Positions 41,479 to 52,187 of a DNA stretch of 62,175 nucleotides are shown in pieces. Source of the stretch: Candidatus Wallbacteria bacterium (lineage in GTDB: Bacteria > Muiribacteriota > JAQTZZ01). The position numbers and the translations under genes are program-made. Position 1 is the stretch's first letter, and every line of letters begins with the position of its first letter. Below the pieces are notes generated by a model. That model was not told the origin of the DNA. It saw only the letters and a list, made by a program, of their open reading frames with translations, and did not search any database. The stretch is taken from the NCBI GenBank assembly GCA_028687545.1, contig JAQTZZ010000022.1, forward strand, positions 1-62,175, given 5' to 3'.

Positions 41479-44433
41479 TTAAATATTTGAGTCTAATTTT
41501 CTGAACTCGAGCCTGTTAAGACAGAGCTGACACGGACTGTTCGTGGCGAGGTATGGCTTGTTGGCTACGTCGAAGTTAAAGGTACCGTCAAAAAGATTTG
41601 TAGTAGCAGTCTGATATTGCGTCCCCAGCGCATAAAAGTAGAAATCCAGCCTGTCCTTGTTGGAAGCGAAAACGTTCGGCCAGGTGACCTGTTCTTTATT
41701 TGTGGTGTCACTGACTTCCTGAAGTGTGCCTATCAATGCTCCATTTTTCCGGAGACCGATCAGATAATGCCCTGCGATTCCGGGAATGGAGTTGAAATAC
41801 ATGGTCACAGCGTAAGAACCGGTTTCAGGGACAAAGTATTTGAATCTGAACTCTTCCTGAAACATGTCGTAATTATTCTTTGCGAGATCATTGCTCCAGC
41901 CGGAACTGGTATAATCGATCGGATCGCCGTTATTGAGGTCCCACATCAGTGTGTTGTCCTTTCTGACTGCCCTGATCAGGCTGTTTTCAGAAGTGATTCC
42001 ATTGGCTGCCTGAGTGGCCTTGTCGGCGAAGATTATCTCGTGTGCGGAATTTGGCCAGGTCCCTGCGGCAGCCGGCCATGTGCCGAAATAGTTACCTTCC
42101 CACCTTACGAGCAGCTGCTGCCCTGAGGCCAGAGTTTCTCCGTAAAAGTCCCGGGCAATGTATTTTTTCTTGCTGTCCGGACCAAGATAGCAAGCGCATC
42201 CTCCACCCTTGGTTTTTACAGTTCCCCAGTCGTTCAGCAGGTTTCTGGAACAGCGATCCCAGGGCGCCACTCCATTCTGATTGTATAGCGTTTCCCAGAA
42301 ATCCGGATATTTTGGGTTGTTTGCTTTCACCTGAAGGATGTCCCAGGTCTGGCCATAATATGTCCAGGGATCCACATCAGTGTCCAGTTTCAGGGTATCT
42401 CCTTCCATGCCATGCTGGAGCAAAGCGAATTCCTCGTCCTGGTAAAGAAAATCGTGCAGGTCCACCCCGTCACCGGCAGAATCGCGCCAGAAAGACAAGC
42501 CGTCGTCATTATAAGCCGGGAGATAATAATAAGTTTCGCGGGAATCCGCCAGTGCCATCCCTGAAATTACTGAAAACAGCGGTCTGACTGAATCAACCAG
42601 ACCCAGCTCACTGGTGTTCGTCGAAGACAGGTCTGTGTATACAAAATCCCCGACTTTGATTTCCTGGGTGATACTTGTGGAAGCAAGCACAGTAGCGGAA
42701 TTCGAGAGCGGCGGAGGCTGCATTCCCATGGCATCGAGCACCAGCCAGGAATCATTGGGGCCATCGATCTTATCAATCCTGTAATGCACTCCCTGGCGGA
42801 TGTCGTATCCCCAGAGGCTGTCTTCAGCAGCCTGACTCAGTCCATAATGCTTACGTACAAACCAGGCCTGCTGGATCGACCTGGCTTCGAAGAGCCCGGA
42901 AAGGTCTCCGGCATAAAGGACAAGTCTGCCGTTCTGAAAGGGTCCCGGTTTCTCAATCCTGACATAATATGTCAGATTCGAGGAAAAAATATAGGCATTG
43001 TCGTAAGCCTGCAGCTTGAGATTGATCTTCTCGTTATCACCCAAAGACATGCTGCTGATTTTGTAGGAAATGAGATCACCGTTTTTGTATCCTTCCAGTT
43101 CCTTCTTGGCATCAATCTCCCTGAAAACATCGAATTTTGTCGTATTCTGTGAACCCCACAGCCTGTATGTCTCGACTCCGCTCTCCAGCTTCCAGTGGAA
43201 TGTAGGTTCGCCTGCAGCGTTCACTTCAATGTAAAAACCCTCTGGAGCGGGAGTCGCTGTGGTAGGAACGTCCAGATAATAACTGACAGGATATGACAGA
43301 TCGCCTTCATGATCCTTGGTATCTACAGCTGAAACACGGTAATAGTAATAAAGATCCTTGCGGGTGATGTCGATTTCGTTGTCGATGTATTCCAGGGTGT
43401 TGTAAACCACATTGATCAATGTATAGACCTGTGATTCGCCAAGACTTGTTTCGAATCTTTGATTCTGGTAGCGGTAGATCTTGTAAGCCACTACATCGCT
43501 TGCCATGTTGGTTCCGCTCCTGCCGTCATCGTTCCAGGCCGGCATTTTCCATGTCAGTTTGACAGCTCCCGGCGTTCCAGCCTCGGTCCTCTGCAGGGTA
43601 AGACTGGTAGGTGCTGTCGGCCGGGCGAGATCCTCATTGGAGAGATTCGTGATCTGTGCATCCCTCAATTCCGAGCCGACACCGATGTTGCCGATGCTGG
43701 TGATTGCGAATATCTGGTACTTGTAGGCGGTATTAAGTTTAAGCATGGAATCGATGAACATCTGATTTTCCGCAGGCACCAGTGCGACAGTCTGAAACAG
43801 TCCGCCGGATTCGCTGCGGCAGATCCGGTACATCCTGATCTGGTCGCCGTGGGTCACGCAGTATTCCCGGTTACCTGGAGGTGACCAGTAAAGTGTGACC
43901 TTATCGCCGTTGCAGAGAATGAAAAAATTCCTTGGCGCATCAGGATAAACTCCGCCCACTTTAAGTTCGGCATTCTGGACATCAGACACAGATTCACGCA
44001 TTTTACTGTCAATGGCACTGACGTAATAGCTGTGTTTGGTGCCGTCAAGCAGCACCTTGCGGTCGAGATCCTCGTACTTGGTCTTCTCTGGGTCCATGAT
44101 CACCGCAGCAGCTGTTTTCCGGTTGTCGCGGTAAATCTTATAACCCATTACATTCTGCTTGAGGTCTCCCTTGTAATTGGTTGTGACCTTCTTCCATTCC
44201 AGGAACACTCCGAAATTCCTGGTCTGTTCGCCGTTCTGGTTTTCCCGGACAAAGAACACTTCAGGCTGCACGTTAATCCAGACCGGCTTTGCTGGGACCT
44301 CATTGTCGTCCGGAAAATACTGGTCGACAGAGAGAGTCTCCTGTTTGGAAGCCTTATCGAGGCAGCCTGAAAAACCCAGCAGAACTGCTGCGATCAGCAG
44401 GCAGAAAAAAGAGATTTTCCTAATTAGTCTCAT
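41479..44433 (-). CDS. Giant FnIII-repeat lipoprotein C (984 aa)
   Basis: A lipobox (GFSGC, Cys24) marks it as a lipoprotein. Residues about 45-400 hold repeated fibronectin-type-III-like units (AVDTKDHEGDLSYPVSYYLD-type blocks, VTLYWSPPGN). The middle and C-terminal part is shared with its two neighbours: a block with QHGMEG followed by a Lys-Leu-rich turn and DPWTY, a D-x-x-G-x-GVD loop with Ca-binding character, and a C-terminal ETGSY-YF domain ending LNRLEF. The family is not one I recognise. It overlaps the preceding paralogue by 14 nt, and the three form one operon. A surface-exposed adhesive or carbohydrate-binding role is inferred. Confidence 0.82.
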   Translation of the reverse strand: MRLIRKISFFCLLIAAVLLGFSGCLDKASKQETLSVDQYFPDDNEVPAKPVWINVQPEVFFVRENQNGEQTRNFGVFLEWKKVTTNYKGDLKQNVMGYKIYRDNRKTAAAVIMDPEKTKYEDLDRKVLLDGTKHSYYVSAIDSKMRESVSDVQNAELKVGGVYPDAPRNFFILCNGDKVTLYWSPPGNREYCVTHGDQIRMYRICRSESGGLFQTVALVPAENQMFIDSMLKLNTAYKYQIFAITSIGNIGVGSELRDAQITNLSNEDLARPTAPTSLTLQRTEAGTPGAVKLTWKMPAWNDDGRSGTNMASDVVAYKIYRYQNQRFETSLGESQVYTLINVVYNTLEYIDNEIDITRKDLYYYYRVSAVDTKDHEGDLSYPVSYYLDVPTTATPAPEGFYIEVNAAGEPTFHWKLESGVETYRLWGSQNTTKFDVFREIDAKKELEGYKNGDLISYKISSMSLGDNEKINLKLQAYDNAYIFSSNLTYYVRIEKPGPFQNGRLVLYAGDLSGLFEARSIQQAWFVRKHYGLSQAAEDSLWGYDIRQGVHYRIDKIDGPNDSWLVLDAMGMQPPPLSNSATVLASTSITQEIKVGDFVYTDLSSTNTSELGLVDSVRPLFSVISGMALADSRETYYYLPAYNDDGLSFWRDSAGDGVDLHDFLYQDEEFALLQHGMEGDTLKLDTDVDPWTYYGQTWDILQVKANNPKYPDFWETLYNQNGVAPWDRCSRNLLNDWGTVKTKGGGCACYLGPDSKKKYIARDFYGETLASGQQLLVRWEGNYFGTWPAAAGTWPNSAHEIIFADKATQAANGITSENSLIRAVRKDNTLMWDLNNGDPIDYTSSGWSNDLAKNNYDMFQEEFRFKYFVPETGSYAVTMYFNSIPGIAGHYLIGLRKNGALIGTLQEVSDTTNKEQVTWPNVFASNKDRLDFYFYALGTQYQTATTNLFDGTFNFDVANKPYLATNSPCQLCLNRLEFRKLDSNI

Positions 44434-47400
44434 TCAGCTGTACTTTGGTAATCTCGAGTCTGTCCAGATACATCTCAAAAACGCTGCCCATGCTCATCTC
44501 GTAATTTGTGGTGAATACATCGCGCACCTTATTGCTGCCAAGGCAGCAGAAGATGAACTCTACCGGCTGGTTTTCATAGAGGTACACTTTTTTGAGTGAA
44601 CCGTCCCTTGCGATTGTGGCATCGAAGGTACTGGATGTAGCCTTGGTAAGGTTGTTGAAACCGCCTGAATCCTTATCAGTCCCACGTTCGCTCAGATTGA
44701 TGATGAACGGGGCGCCAACCACCTGATTCTTCTGCTTGACGATCACCATGTAATTGCCCGAGTGAGACGTTTCAAGGAAATACAGGTCGATGTTGTAATA
44801 CCCGGTTTCCTGTGGAGACCAGGTGAATTCCAGCTGCTCCTGATACATGTCATAAGTGTTGTACATGATGTTCGAGAAATTATTGCCCTCAGGAGAGATC
44901 CAGGAAGTCCCGGTATAATCCTGACCCTGTCCGTATTCATCGAAAGTGATGGAATTGTCTTTTCTCCAGTTCCTGGTATAGACGATCTGATGGGCGTCGT
45001 TGGGCCACCATCCTGTGTACCAGGGGGAGGAATTCGAGTAAAGGGGTCCGAAGTAGTTTGATCTCCAGTTGATCGGATAAACCTTGTCCCAGCCGTAGGC
45101 ACGGAAATTATCCGCGAAATAGTCCTTGGCCACGAACTTGGTGTTGCTGTCCGGGCCGATGAAGTAAGCGCAGCCGCCATTGTAAAGTCCTACAGTGGGC
45201 AGCACATCGCGAGACGTGAACGTCTTGTCCCCGGATATTTCGATCTGCAGCCACATCGGATTCAAATAGTTGTTGGCCGGCCAGTTGTCCAGCTGCTTCC
45301 AGGATTCGAACCAGTAATAGTAGTTGAAATCCCTGTCCTTGTATGTTGTGAGCATCCACCAGAAATCGTAGTAAGGAATGTGGTAGAGATACCAATCCTC
45401 GTAGTACTGGTAATTCCAGTTGTAATTGTTGTCCCAGAGTCCCAGGTGGTAATTGGAGAAATTGGTGGGGGTTTTATTGGTCCATGGGTCTACGTCATAG
45501 TCGAGGTGCAGGTCTTTGCCTTCCATGCCATGCTGCAGCAGCGGATTTTCGGTCAGGACATAGTAGAATTCATACAGATCCACACCATTGCCGTCAGTAT
45601 CGTTCCAATAGCTGTATCCATCGTCGTTGTAAGTCGTGATGTACTGGTAATTATAGTTGTCGCTCGAAGAGAGCTTGGATTTGGCCTTGAAGATGGGGCG
45701 CACTGAGTCGCACATCCTCGGGACAGTGGCGTAATCCGGGCTCTGGGCAGGATAGAGCACTCTGATTCTCTCATCCAGCAGCGTATTGGAATAATTATTG
45801 TCGATCAGGTCGGTGTAAACATAGTCATCGTGATAAACCTCATCGCTGATTCCCACGAACAGGTTGCTCGGGGAGCTCTCCTGTGGCGGATGCTGCCGTC
45901 CCATTGTGTCGAAATACAGGCACTGATAAGGTTTGGAATCGTCGGTGCACCAGACTGTCTTCACACCCATGTTGTAATGTTCACCGCGCTGAAGATCGTA
46001 ATCCCAGAGCGAACTTGCTGAAATATTCCGGTCATGATAGAGATTCTGAGCGTACCACGCATACCAGACTGACCTGACCTTGCATGATTCCACCAGATCT
46101 TCAGCTTCGATCACGACCTTATCCGAAGTCAGGAAAAAGGGTTTCTCTGCTTTAACGTAATAACCGTAATTGGAAGCCGTGTTACGTGTGGCATGATCAT
46201 AGGCCTGCAGCTTAAAGTACAGGATATCCTGGTCCAGGATGTAATTTTCATCCCTGCAGGTGACTTCATCGCCGGTCTTGTAACCGGGAAAGGAATCCTT
46301 GCTCAAAGTCTTGAAAGACTGATACACGATCCCGTTTTTGCTATAGAGAATGTTGTATTCTTCCACATTTGCATCGAATTCCCAGTAAAAAGTGATCTTT
46401 CCCTCATTGTCGGTCGTACAGCGGAAACGCAGCGGTGTCTTGGTGCCGGTTGTTGTATATCCGGTGTAGACGGAAACCGGATATGACAGGTCTCCTTCCA
46501 CTCCCCTGGTGTTGACTGCGCTGATCCGGTAAAAATGGGTTTGAGTGTCGGTATGGAGATTGACAGTAGAGTCCACATAAAAATCCAGGTTATAGACAAT
46601 TTTGATCGGTTTGTAAATCAGTCCCCAGGCACTGGTCAGGTCAAATGTTCCGGTATCGGCCCTGTAGACCTTGAATGCCACCACATCGGTGCAGAGATCC
46701 TGCCCGTTCTGGCCGTCGTCGTTCCAGATCGGCCGCTGCCAGGCTACTTTGACTGCATAGGGATTGGAAGTGGTTTCGAACATCACAGCCGAGACATTTT
46801 CAGGGGCAGTCGAGCGTGCCAGCAGATCCTCTGATTTGTGCTCGAAATAGATCGAGCGCTCATCCGACGGCAGGCTGCCATTGCCGGAATGGGTAATGGC
46901 ATAGACGCGGTAGTAATATGTATTGCCAGGGCTCAGGCCTTCATCCACATAATAATTGCTTTCGACCGGGATCATGGCAATGGTCTTCCAGGCATCGTTG
47001 TTGGCATGTTTCTGGATGCGGTACTTGCTGATTTCATCACCTGAGTTCTTGCATAACTGCATGTTCTCCGGTTCGGTCCAGGAAAGCGTCACCTGATTCC
47101 CAGTCCCCGGGATCAGGAAAAAATTCATGGGCGGCTGCGGTTCTGCGCCGTAAGTCTGCAGATCCACCATCTGCGGGCCTGAGAAAGATTCGCGCATTTG
47201 CGAATCCACCGCGCTCACGTAATAAGTGATTCTCTTGCCGCTCTGCAGGACCGTCAGATCCTGGTCCTCGTATTCCTCCTTGCCGTAACTCACGACTCCC
47301 ACAGCCTTGTCCTTGTCATCCCTGTAAATCTTGTAGGCAATGATATTCTTCTTGGTACTTCCCTTGCTGTTGGTCGTTACGGGTTTCCAGCTCAGATAAA

Positions 47401-47617
47401 CGGAAAAATACTTAGTGCTCTGATTCGGGGATTCGTCGGTATAGAGAAATTCCGGCTGTACATCCTGCCAGAGCGGAGTCTGCGGGGATTCACCGTCATC
47501 CTGCACTACGGTGGTCGTGAGATCGCCGCTGTTGTTATTGTTGCATCCGATGAATATCAGGAAAAACCCGATTATCGGGACCATTGCCAGCAGGACGAAT
47601 TCCTTTTTTCTTTTCAT
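44420..47617 (-). CDS. Giant FnIII-repeat lipoprotein B (1065 aa)
   Basis: A paralogue of its neighbours, with lipobox IFIGC (Cys25), about four FnIII-like units (residues 50-400, for example YYVSAVDSQMRESFSG) and the shared C-terminal module. The conserved blocks appear as QHGMEGKDLHL, then DVDPWTN, and DTDGNGVDLYEF. The middle is unusually Trp/Tyr-rich (near residues 720-800), which suits ligand binding. It starts 15 nt after protein A and overlaps protein C by 14 nt. No enzyme motif was seen. Confidence 0.82.
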   Translation of the reverse strand: MKRKKEFVLLAMVPIIGFFLIFIGCNNNNSGDLTTTVVQDDGESPQTPLWQDVQPEFLYTDESPNQSTKYFSVYLSWKPVTTNSKGSTKKNIIAYKIYRDDKDKAVGVVSYGKEEYEDQDLTVLQSGKRITYYVSAVDSQMRESFSGPQMVDLQTYGAEPQPPMNFFLIPGTGNQVTLSWTEPENMQLCKNSGDEISKYRIQKHANNDAWKTIAMIPVESNYYVDEGLSPGNTYYYRVYAITHSGNGSLPSDERSIYFEHKSEDLLARSTAPENVSAVMFETTSNPYAVKVAWQRPIWNDDGQNGQDLCTDVVAFKVYRADTGTFDLTSAWGLIYKPIKIVYNLDFYVDSTVNLHTDTQTHFYRISAVNTRGVEGDLSYPVSVYTGYTTTGTKTPLRFRCTTDNEGKITFYWEFDANVEEYNILYSKNGIVYQSFKTLSKDSFPGYKTGDEVTCRDENYILDQDILYFKLQAYDHATRNTASNYGYYVKAEKPFFLTSDKVVIEAEDLVESCKVRSVWYAWYAQNLYHDRNISASSLWDYDLQRGEHYNMGVKTVWCTDDSKPYQCLYFDTMGRQHPPQESSPSNLFVGISDEVYHDDYVYTDLIDNNYSNTLLDERIRVLYPAQSPDYATVPRMCDSVRPIFKAKSKLSSSDNYNYQYITTYNDDGYSYWNDTDGNGVDLYEFYYVLTENPLLQHGMEGKDLHLDYDVDPWTNKTPTNFSNYHLGLWDNNYNWNYQYYEDWYLYHIPYYDFWWMLTTYKDRDFNYYYWFESWKQLDNWPANNYLNPMWLQIEISGDKTFTSRDVLPTVGLYNGGCAYFIGPDSNTKFVAKDYFADNFRAYGWDKVYPINWRSNYFGPLYSNSSPWYTGWWPNDAHQIVYTRNWRKDNSITFDEYGQGQDYTGTSWISPEGNNFSNIMYNTYDMYQEQLEFTWSPQETGYYNIDLYFLETSHSGNYMVIVKQKNQVVGAPFIINLSERGTDKDSGGFNNLTKATSSTFDATIARDGSLKKVYLYENQPVEFIFCCLGSNKVRDVFTTNYEMSMGSVFEMYLDRLEITKVQLNETN

Positions 47618-47632
47618 ATCTCACAGCCCCCT

Positions 47633-50600
47633 TTAATTTGAATCCAGGCGAACGAATTCGATGCGGTCCAGGTAAAACTCGAATGGTGACCCCTGGCTGA
47701 AGTCATATGTGTCGTCATGGAAAATGTCCGTATTGCTGCCGACAGGGCAGAAATAGAAGTAGATCGGATAATTGGCCTCTAGGTAAGCTTCGAAATGCCC
47801 GTCCCTTGCGTCGGCCTGGTCATAAGGCGAATCAGTGGGCTGCTCAGGATCATTGAAATTACCTACAACTTTCACTGTAGTCCCGTTGAACTGATAATCT
47901 GAGTTCCGCGAGAGGTTGATGATGGAAGGGGCTCCGATGATGTTGCCTCGATGCTTTACGATCAGGAGAAATGTCCCGGAATTCGGAGTTTCATAGAAAT
48001 ACATGTTGATGGCGAATCTCCCGGTTTCAGGAGGATTCCAGCTGAACATAAACTGATCCTGATACATGTCGTACATGTTCTTGTCCAATTGCTGGATATA
48101 TTCGTGGCTGTTGTAATCAATGCCATTGCCCTGCAGGTCGTATGACAGGCAGTTGTCCTTGCGCTGGGGACGGTCAGTCGGATACCTGAAAACCCAGCTG
48201 TAGGCGTCTGTCGGCCATTTCCCTGCATAGCCCGGATAGGAATTTGAATAGAGAGGTCCGAAATAGTTCTCCCGCCAGGTGATCTTGAAATTGGTCATGT
48301 CTCCGTGTCCATCCGCGTAATAGTCCCTGGCCATGATCGCAGTTCCGGACATCGGCGCTTTGTAATAAGCGCAGCCTCCGCTGATGCCTCCCCCGCCGTT
48401 CCAGTCGAAGTCTGTCTTGTCCCAGGCTTTCGGACCGGATGCGTCGGTGATCACAGAAGGCCAGAAATCGTATAAGCCTCCGCCCTTGGTGTAGTCGACC
48501 TGGGTTTCATCCGTGGGAATCAATGGGTGGACAATCACAGAGGCAGTATCGATTCCGAGGTAGACATTGGCAAAGCTGACAGGAGTCCTGTAAGTCCAGG
48601 GATTGACATCATAGGTCAGTTTGAGCTCTGTTCCTTCCATTCCATGCTTGAGGAGAGGCATCTGAGTTTCCCTGTAATACAGTTCCTCGAATTCCACACC
48701 GTCGTAGTCGAGATCCTGCCAGTAGCTGTATCCGCAGTCATTGTAAGCAGTCACATAGTTGTAAGCGTATGAGTCTCCGCTGTATGTTCTGGAAATCGCA
48801 GTCACGACCGGCCGGGCAGTGTCTTCGAGATAGACCCAGCCGCCCCTGATGCTGATTTCATTGGTCACGAGATCGCAGAACACATAATCGCCTGTGGAGT
48901 AGCTCACTTCGTTTGAAATTCCGGCGCTGGCGCCCCAGCAGTCAGAGGGATCTTTGGCCCTGGGTGGAACCTGAGTGCCCATCGGATCGAAGAAAAGAGC
49001 CTGCCCGGATTTTCCTGAAACTGAGAATCCTCTGGTGGCAAGGGTATAATGTTCTCCCCGATTGAGATCGTAGTCCCACAAGGAATTCCGACCGGTCTCA
49101 GAGTTCGGATAAAGGAAATTGGCATACCAGGCATAATGGACGTCGCGCACTTTGACAGAGTTCAGCAGATCCTCAGCCTGAAGCACATATTTATTATCCT
49201 TGAGCAGGGAGAATTTCTCGGCTTTGACGTAATAAGTGAAATTGGAACGGAACGTCTTGTCAGGATTGTATCCGGAAAGTTTGAAATAAAAGATATCATT
49301 GTTCTGCATCTTTTCGGTCAGGGTGAATCTGGCGTAAATCTCGCCAGTGTTGCTGTCCAGGGTGAGTGAGGTATGAGGAACTTCATACACCTTCGTGTAA
49401 TATCTCTTGTTGAGACTGCGATAAAGCAAGTAGGTTTTCTTCTCATCAAAGGTAGGAGATCCGGTTTCATACTTGAAATAAAATGTGACTGCTCCATCCT
49501 TATCCACCAGACAGGTGAATTTCTGAGGACAGGAGGTTGAAGTCGAACTGTTTCCAAGGTAATAGGCAGGAACTGACATGTCTCCTTCCAGCCCCTTGTT
49601 GTTGATTGCCGACAACCTGTAATAGTAAACCTTGTTGGAATTGACAGTGTCGACGGCAGTGTCGATATACTTCAGTTGAATCGGAACCACCTTGATCAGC
49701 TGATAAGTCAGGTTTTCGATCTCAGAAGTGCTGTTGAGAACTCCAACGCTTTCAGCGCGATAGACCCTGTAAGCTACAACTCCTGAGGCTGAATTTCTGC
49801 CATTGGTTCCGCTGTCGTCCCAACTTGGGACAGTCCATTCGATCAGCTTGGCATTGGGGATGCCTGAAGTGTTGTCAGGCTGAACTTCTGTGATATAAGG
49901 CGCGGTGGGGGGAGCAAGATATTCTGATGCACCGAATGTGAAGCTGATGGTTCGTTCAGGTGAACTCGGCCCGACATTGCCGCTTGTGGTCACAGCATAC
50001 ATTCTGTAGGAATAGGTCTTACCCTCCATGATCGTATCGTCGTAATAAATAAACACATCGGACGGAACATGGGCGATGGTGATCCATGTGGTAGAACCGC
50101 CTTCCTTTCTTCTGACCTTGAATTTGCAGATCGGATCGGCACCTGCACTGCAGTCATCGAAATTCAACGGTTTATCCCAGCACAGGATCGCCACTTTGTT
50201 CTCAGCTGGTATTACATAGAAGTTTTCAGGAGCTTTGGGTTCCACTCCGTTGACTTTGAGGGTAACCTTGACCGGGTCGGAGAATGATTCCCTCATCATG
50301 CTGTCGATTGCACTCACGTAATATGTGTATGTCCCGCCTTCCTTGAGATTCTGATAATCATAATCCTCATACAGCATCACACCGTAATCGGTGCTGCCGA
50401 TGGCCACTGTTTTCTGGTTGCGGTAAACTTTGTATCCGATTATATTGCTCTTTTTAACGCCTTTTAAATTTTTGTCGACAGCCTTCCATTGGACAGTCAC
50501 GGCGAAATGTTTCTGGGAAGAATCCACGCTGTCTTCCTGATTGTACAGGTATTCCGAATTGCCGGAGAGCAGCTCCGGCGCCATCGGCGACTCCCCGTCG

Positions 50601-50725
50601 TCGCTCATGGCGTAGCTCAAGACGCTGCTGTCTTTCGTGCCGCATCCGACAACCATGAAAATCAACCCCAGCAGGGCCGTTAATGATATGGAAACTATCA
50701 ATCTCTTTTCGAAAAGAGTGAACAT
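47633..50725 (-). CDS. Giant FnIII-repeat lipoprotein A (1030 aa), first of operon
   Basis: The lipobox is MVVGC (Cys28). It has FnIII-like units at about 50-400, and the same C-terminal module as B and C (KHGMEGTELKL, DVNPWTY, LDYDGVEFEELYY, ending LDRIEFVRL). The ATG has GGAG upstream. Its 5' side is a 184-nt gap shared with the divergent aminotransferase gene. I found no firm promoter there, only an AGGAG/CTCCT mini-hairpin at 50778-50792. A three-gene array of lipoproteins over 980 residues each is unusual. Confidence 0.82.
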   Translation of the reverse strand: MFTLFEKRLIVSISLTALLGLIFMVVGCGTKDSSVLSYAMSDDGESPMAPELLSGNSEYLYNQEDSVDSSQKHFAVTVQWKAVDKNLKGVKKSNIIGYKVYRNQKTVAIGSTDYGVMLYEDYDYQNLKEGGTYTYYVSAIDSMMRESFSDPVKVTLKVNGVEPKAPENFYVIPAENKVAILCWDKPLNFDDCSAGADPICKFKVRRKEGGSTTWITIAHVPSDVFIYYDDTIMEGKTYSYRMYAVTTSGNVGPSSPERTISFTFGASEYLAPPTAPYITEVQPDNTSGIPNAKLIEWTVPSWDDSGTNGRNSASGVVAYRVYRAESVGVLNSTSEIENLTYQLIKVVPIQLKYIDTAVDTVNSNKVYYYRLSAINNKGLEGDMSVPAYYLGNSSTSTSCPQKFTCLVDKDGAVTFYFKYETGSPTFDEKKTYLLYRSLNKRYYTKVYEVPHTSLTLDSNTGEIYARFTLTEKMQNNDIFYFKLSGYNPDKTFRSNFTYYVKAEKFSLLKDNKYVLQAEDLLNSVKVRDVHYAWYANFLYPNSETGRNSLWDYDLNRGEHYTLATRGFSVSGKSGQALFFDPMGTQVPPRAKDPSDCWGASAGISNEVSYSTGDYVFCDLVTNEISIRGGWVYLEDTARPVVTAISRTYSGDSYAYNYVTAYNDCGYSYWQDLDYDGVEFEELYYRETQMPLLKHGMEGTELKLTYDVNPWTYRTPVSFANVYLGIDTASVIVHPLIPTDETQVDYTKGGGLYDFWPSVITDASGPKAWDKTDFDWNGGGGISGGCAYYKAPMSGTAIMARDYYADGHGDMTNFKITWRENYFGPLYSNSYPGYAGKWPTDAYSWVFRYPTDRPQRKDNCLSYDLQGNGIDYNSHEYIQQLDKNMYDMYQDQFMFSWNPPETGRFAINMYFYETPNSGTFLLIVKHRGNIIGAPSIINLSRNSDYQFNGTTVKVVGNFNDPEQPTDSPYDQADARDGHFEAYLEANYPIYFYFCPVGSNTDIFHDDTYDFSQGSPFEFYLDRIEFVRLDSN

Positions 50726-50909
50726 GGCGTTCTCCTTTATACCCGTAATAATGTCTTCATTTACATACTTTATCGGTAGGAGTGAAGCTCCTGATTACAG
50801 CAAAAAGTACCACTCACCAATTCGCGCCTGGCTGGAATTTCGATTTGACTTCTTCATGGTTCCGGTTTAAATTGAAAATGGGGAGTATCAGACTCAATTG
50901 GGGGATCAA

Positions 50910-52160
50910 ATGTCGCTAAATTACGACGCTATGTTTTCTTTGAACGCCCAGAATATGAAAAAGTCCGCGATCAGGGAGCTCCTGAAGCTCACCAACAATC
51001 CGGACATCATCTCATTCGCAGGAGGACTGCCTGCGCCTGCCACTTTCCCTGTTGAGAAGATCCGCGAGATCGTACTCGATGTTCTCGACAAGGAATATAA
51101 AAAGGCTCTCCAGTATGGCGCCACTGAAGGCGACACCGGCCTCAGGGACGAGCTCATCAAGTATATGCATGAGCGCAACTGCCCGTGGATAAAGCAGGAC
51201 AACGTCCTGATCACGAGCGCTTCCCAGCAGGCTCTGAACATGATCCCTGAAATTTTTCTGAACCCGGGGGATTCGATTATCGTGGATCTCCCCAGCTATC
51301 TGGGTGCACTGGGAGCATATTACTCTCACCGCGCTGATCTGATCGGTATTCCCTTGACCGACGAGGGCACTGATATCCAGGAAGTAAAAAAAGCTCTTAA
51401 AAAACTGAAACTGGAAGGAAAAGTCCCGAAGTTCATCTATGTGATTCCAGATTTTCAGAACCCGGCTGGAGTGACTTTCTCCCTGAAAACCCGCAAGGAA
51501 CTTTTGAGCCTGGCAAAAGAATATGGCTTCTTCATCCTGGAAGACTGTCCATATAGAGAATTGAGATACAGTGGGGATCATATTCCCTCGATTCTGGAAC
51601 TCGACAAAGGCGAAGGCTATGTAATTGGTCTTTTCACTTTTTCCAAGATCTTCATCCCCGGATTCAGGCTCGGATGGATCATCGGCCCCACTGAGGTTAT
51701 CAACAAGCTGGTTGTAGCCAAACAGTCGATCGATCTCTGCACATCGCCTTTCACTCAATGCATCGCAAGGGACTATCTCAAAGCGGGATTGATCAACGAA
51801 CGCATTCAGAAGAACATTGAACTCTACAGACCGAAAAAAGACCTGATGCTGGAATGCCTGGAAAAGGAAATGCCTAAGGATGAAGGTATCCTATGGACAA
51901 AACCTGAGGGCGGACTGTTTCTGTTCGCTTATCTGCCTGAACGGATCAGCGCTGATGAGATGTTCATGGATGCCATCAAAAACAATGTGGCCTATGTGAT
52001 CGGCAGCGCGTTCTATTGCAACGGAAAAGGTCATAACACCTTCAGGCTCAATTTCTCTTATCCCTCATATTCCGAGATCCGGGAAGGCATCAAACGTCTG
52101 GGCATCTGTGTCAGAAAGAAACTTTCAGAAACCACAAAACACAGCTCAGCAGCTTGTTAA
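50910..52160 (+). CDS. PLP-dependent aminotransferase (class I/II, 2-aminoadipate/aromatic type)
   Basis: The 416-residue protein has the fold-type I pattern: ISFAGGLPAPATFP and ALQYGATEGDTGLRDELIKY near the N-terminus, an Asn-Pro pair in PDFQNPAGVTFS, EDCPYRELRYSG, and the PLP-lysine block FTFSKIFIPGFRLGWI. This matches the LysN/ARO8/MocR-like aminotransferases acting on 2-aminoadipate, aromatic or branched-chain substrates. The substrate is not decided by sequence. I use the ATG at 50910 with GGGGG upstream; a TTG four codons earlier is an alternative. Confidence 0.9.
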   Translation: MSLNYDAMFSLNAQNMKKSAIRELLKLTNNPDIISFAGGLPAPATFPVEKIREIVLDVLDKEYKKALQYGATEGDTGLRDELIKYMHERNCPWIKQDNVLITSASQQALNMIPEIFLNPGDSIIVDLPSYLGALGAYYSHRADLIGIPLTDEGTDIQEVKKALKKLKLEGKVPKFIYVIPDFQNPAGVTFSLKTRKELLSLAKEYGFFILEDCPYRELRYSGDHIPSILELDKGEGYVIGLFTFSKIFIPGFRLGWIIGPTEVINKLVVAKQSIDLCTSPFTQCIARDYLKAGLINERIQKNIELYRPKKDLMLECLEKEMPKDEGILWTKPEGGLFLFAYLPERISADEMFMDAIKNNVAYVIGSAFYCNGKGHNTFRLNFSYPSYSEIREGIKRLGICVRKKLSETTKHSSAAC

Positions 52161-52187
52161 TAGGACGGACAATGGAAATTTTTTTTC

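Noticed and set aside
50778-50792. AGGAG/CTCCT mini-hairpin upstream of the FnIII lipoprotein operon
   Set aside because: Five-base arms are too short to call a regulatory element or repeat with confidence.
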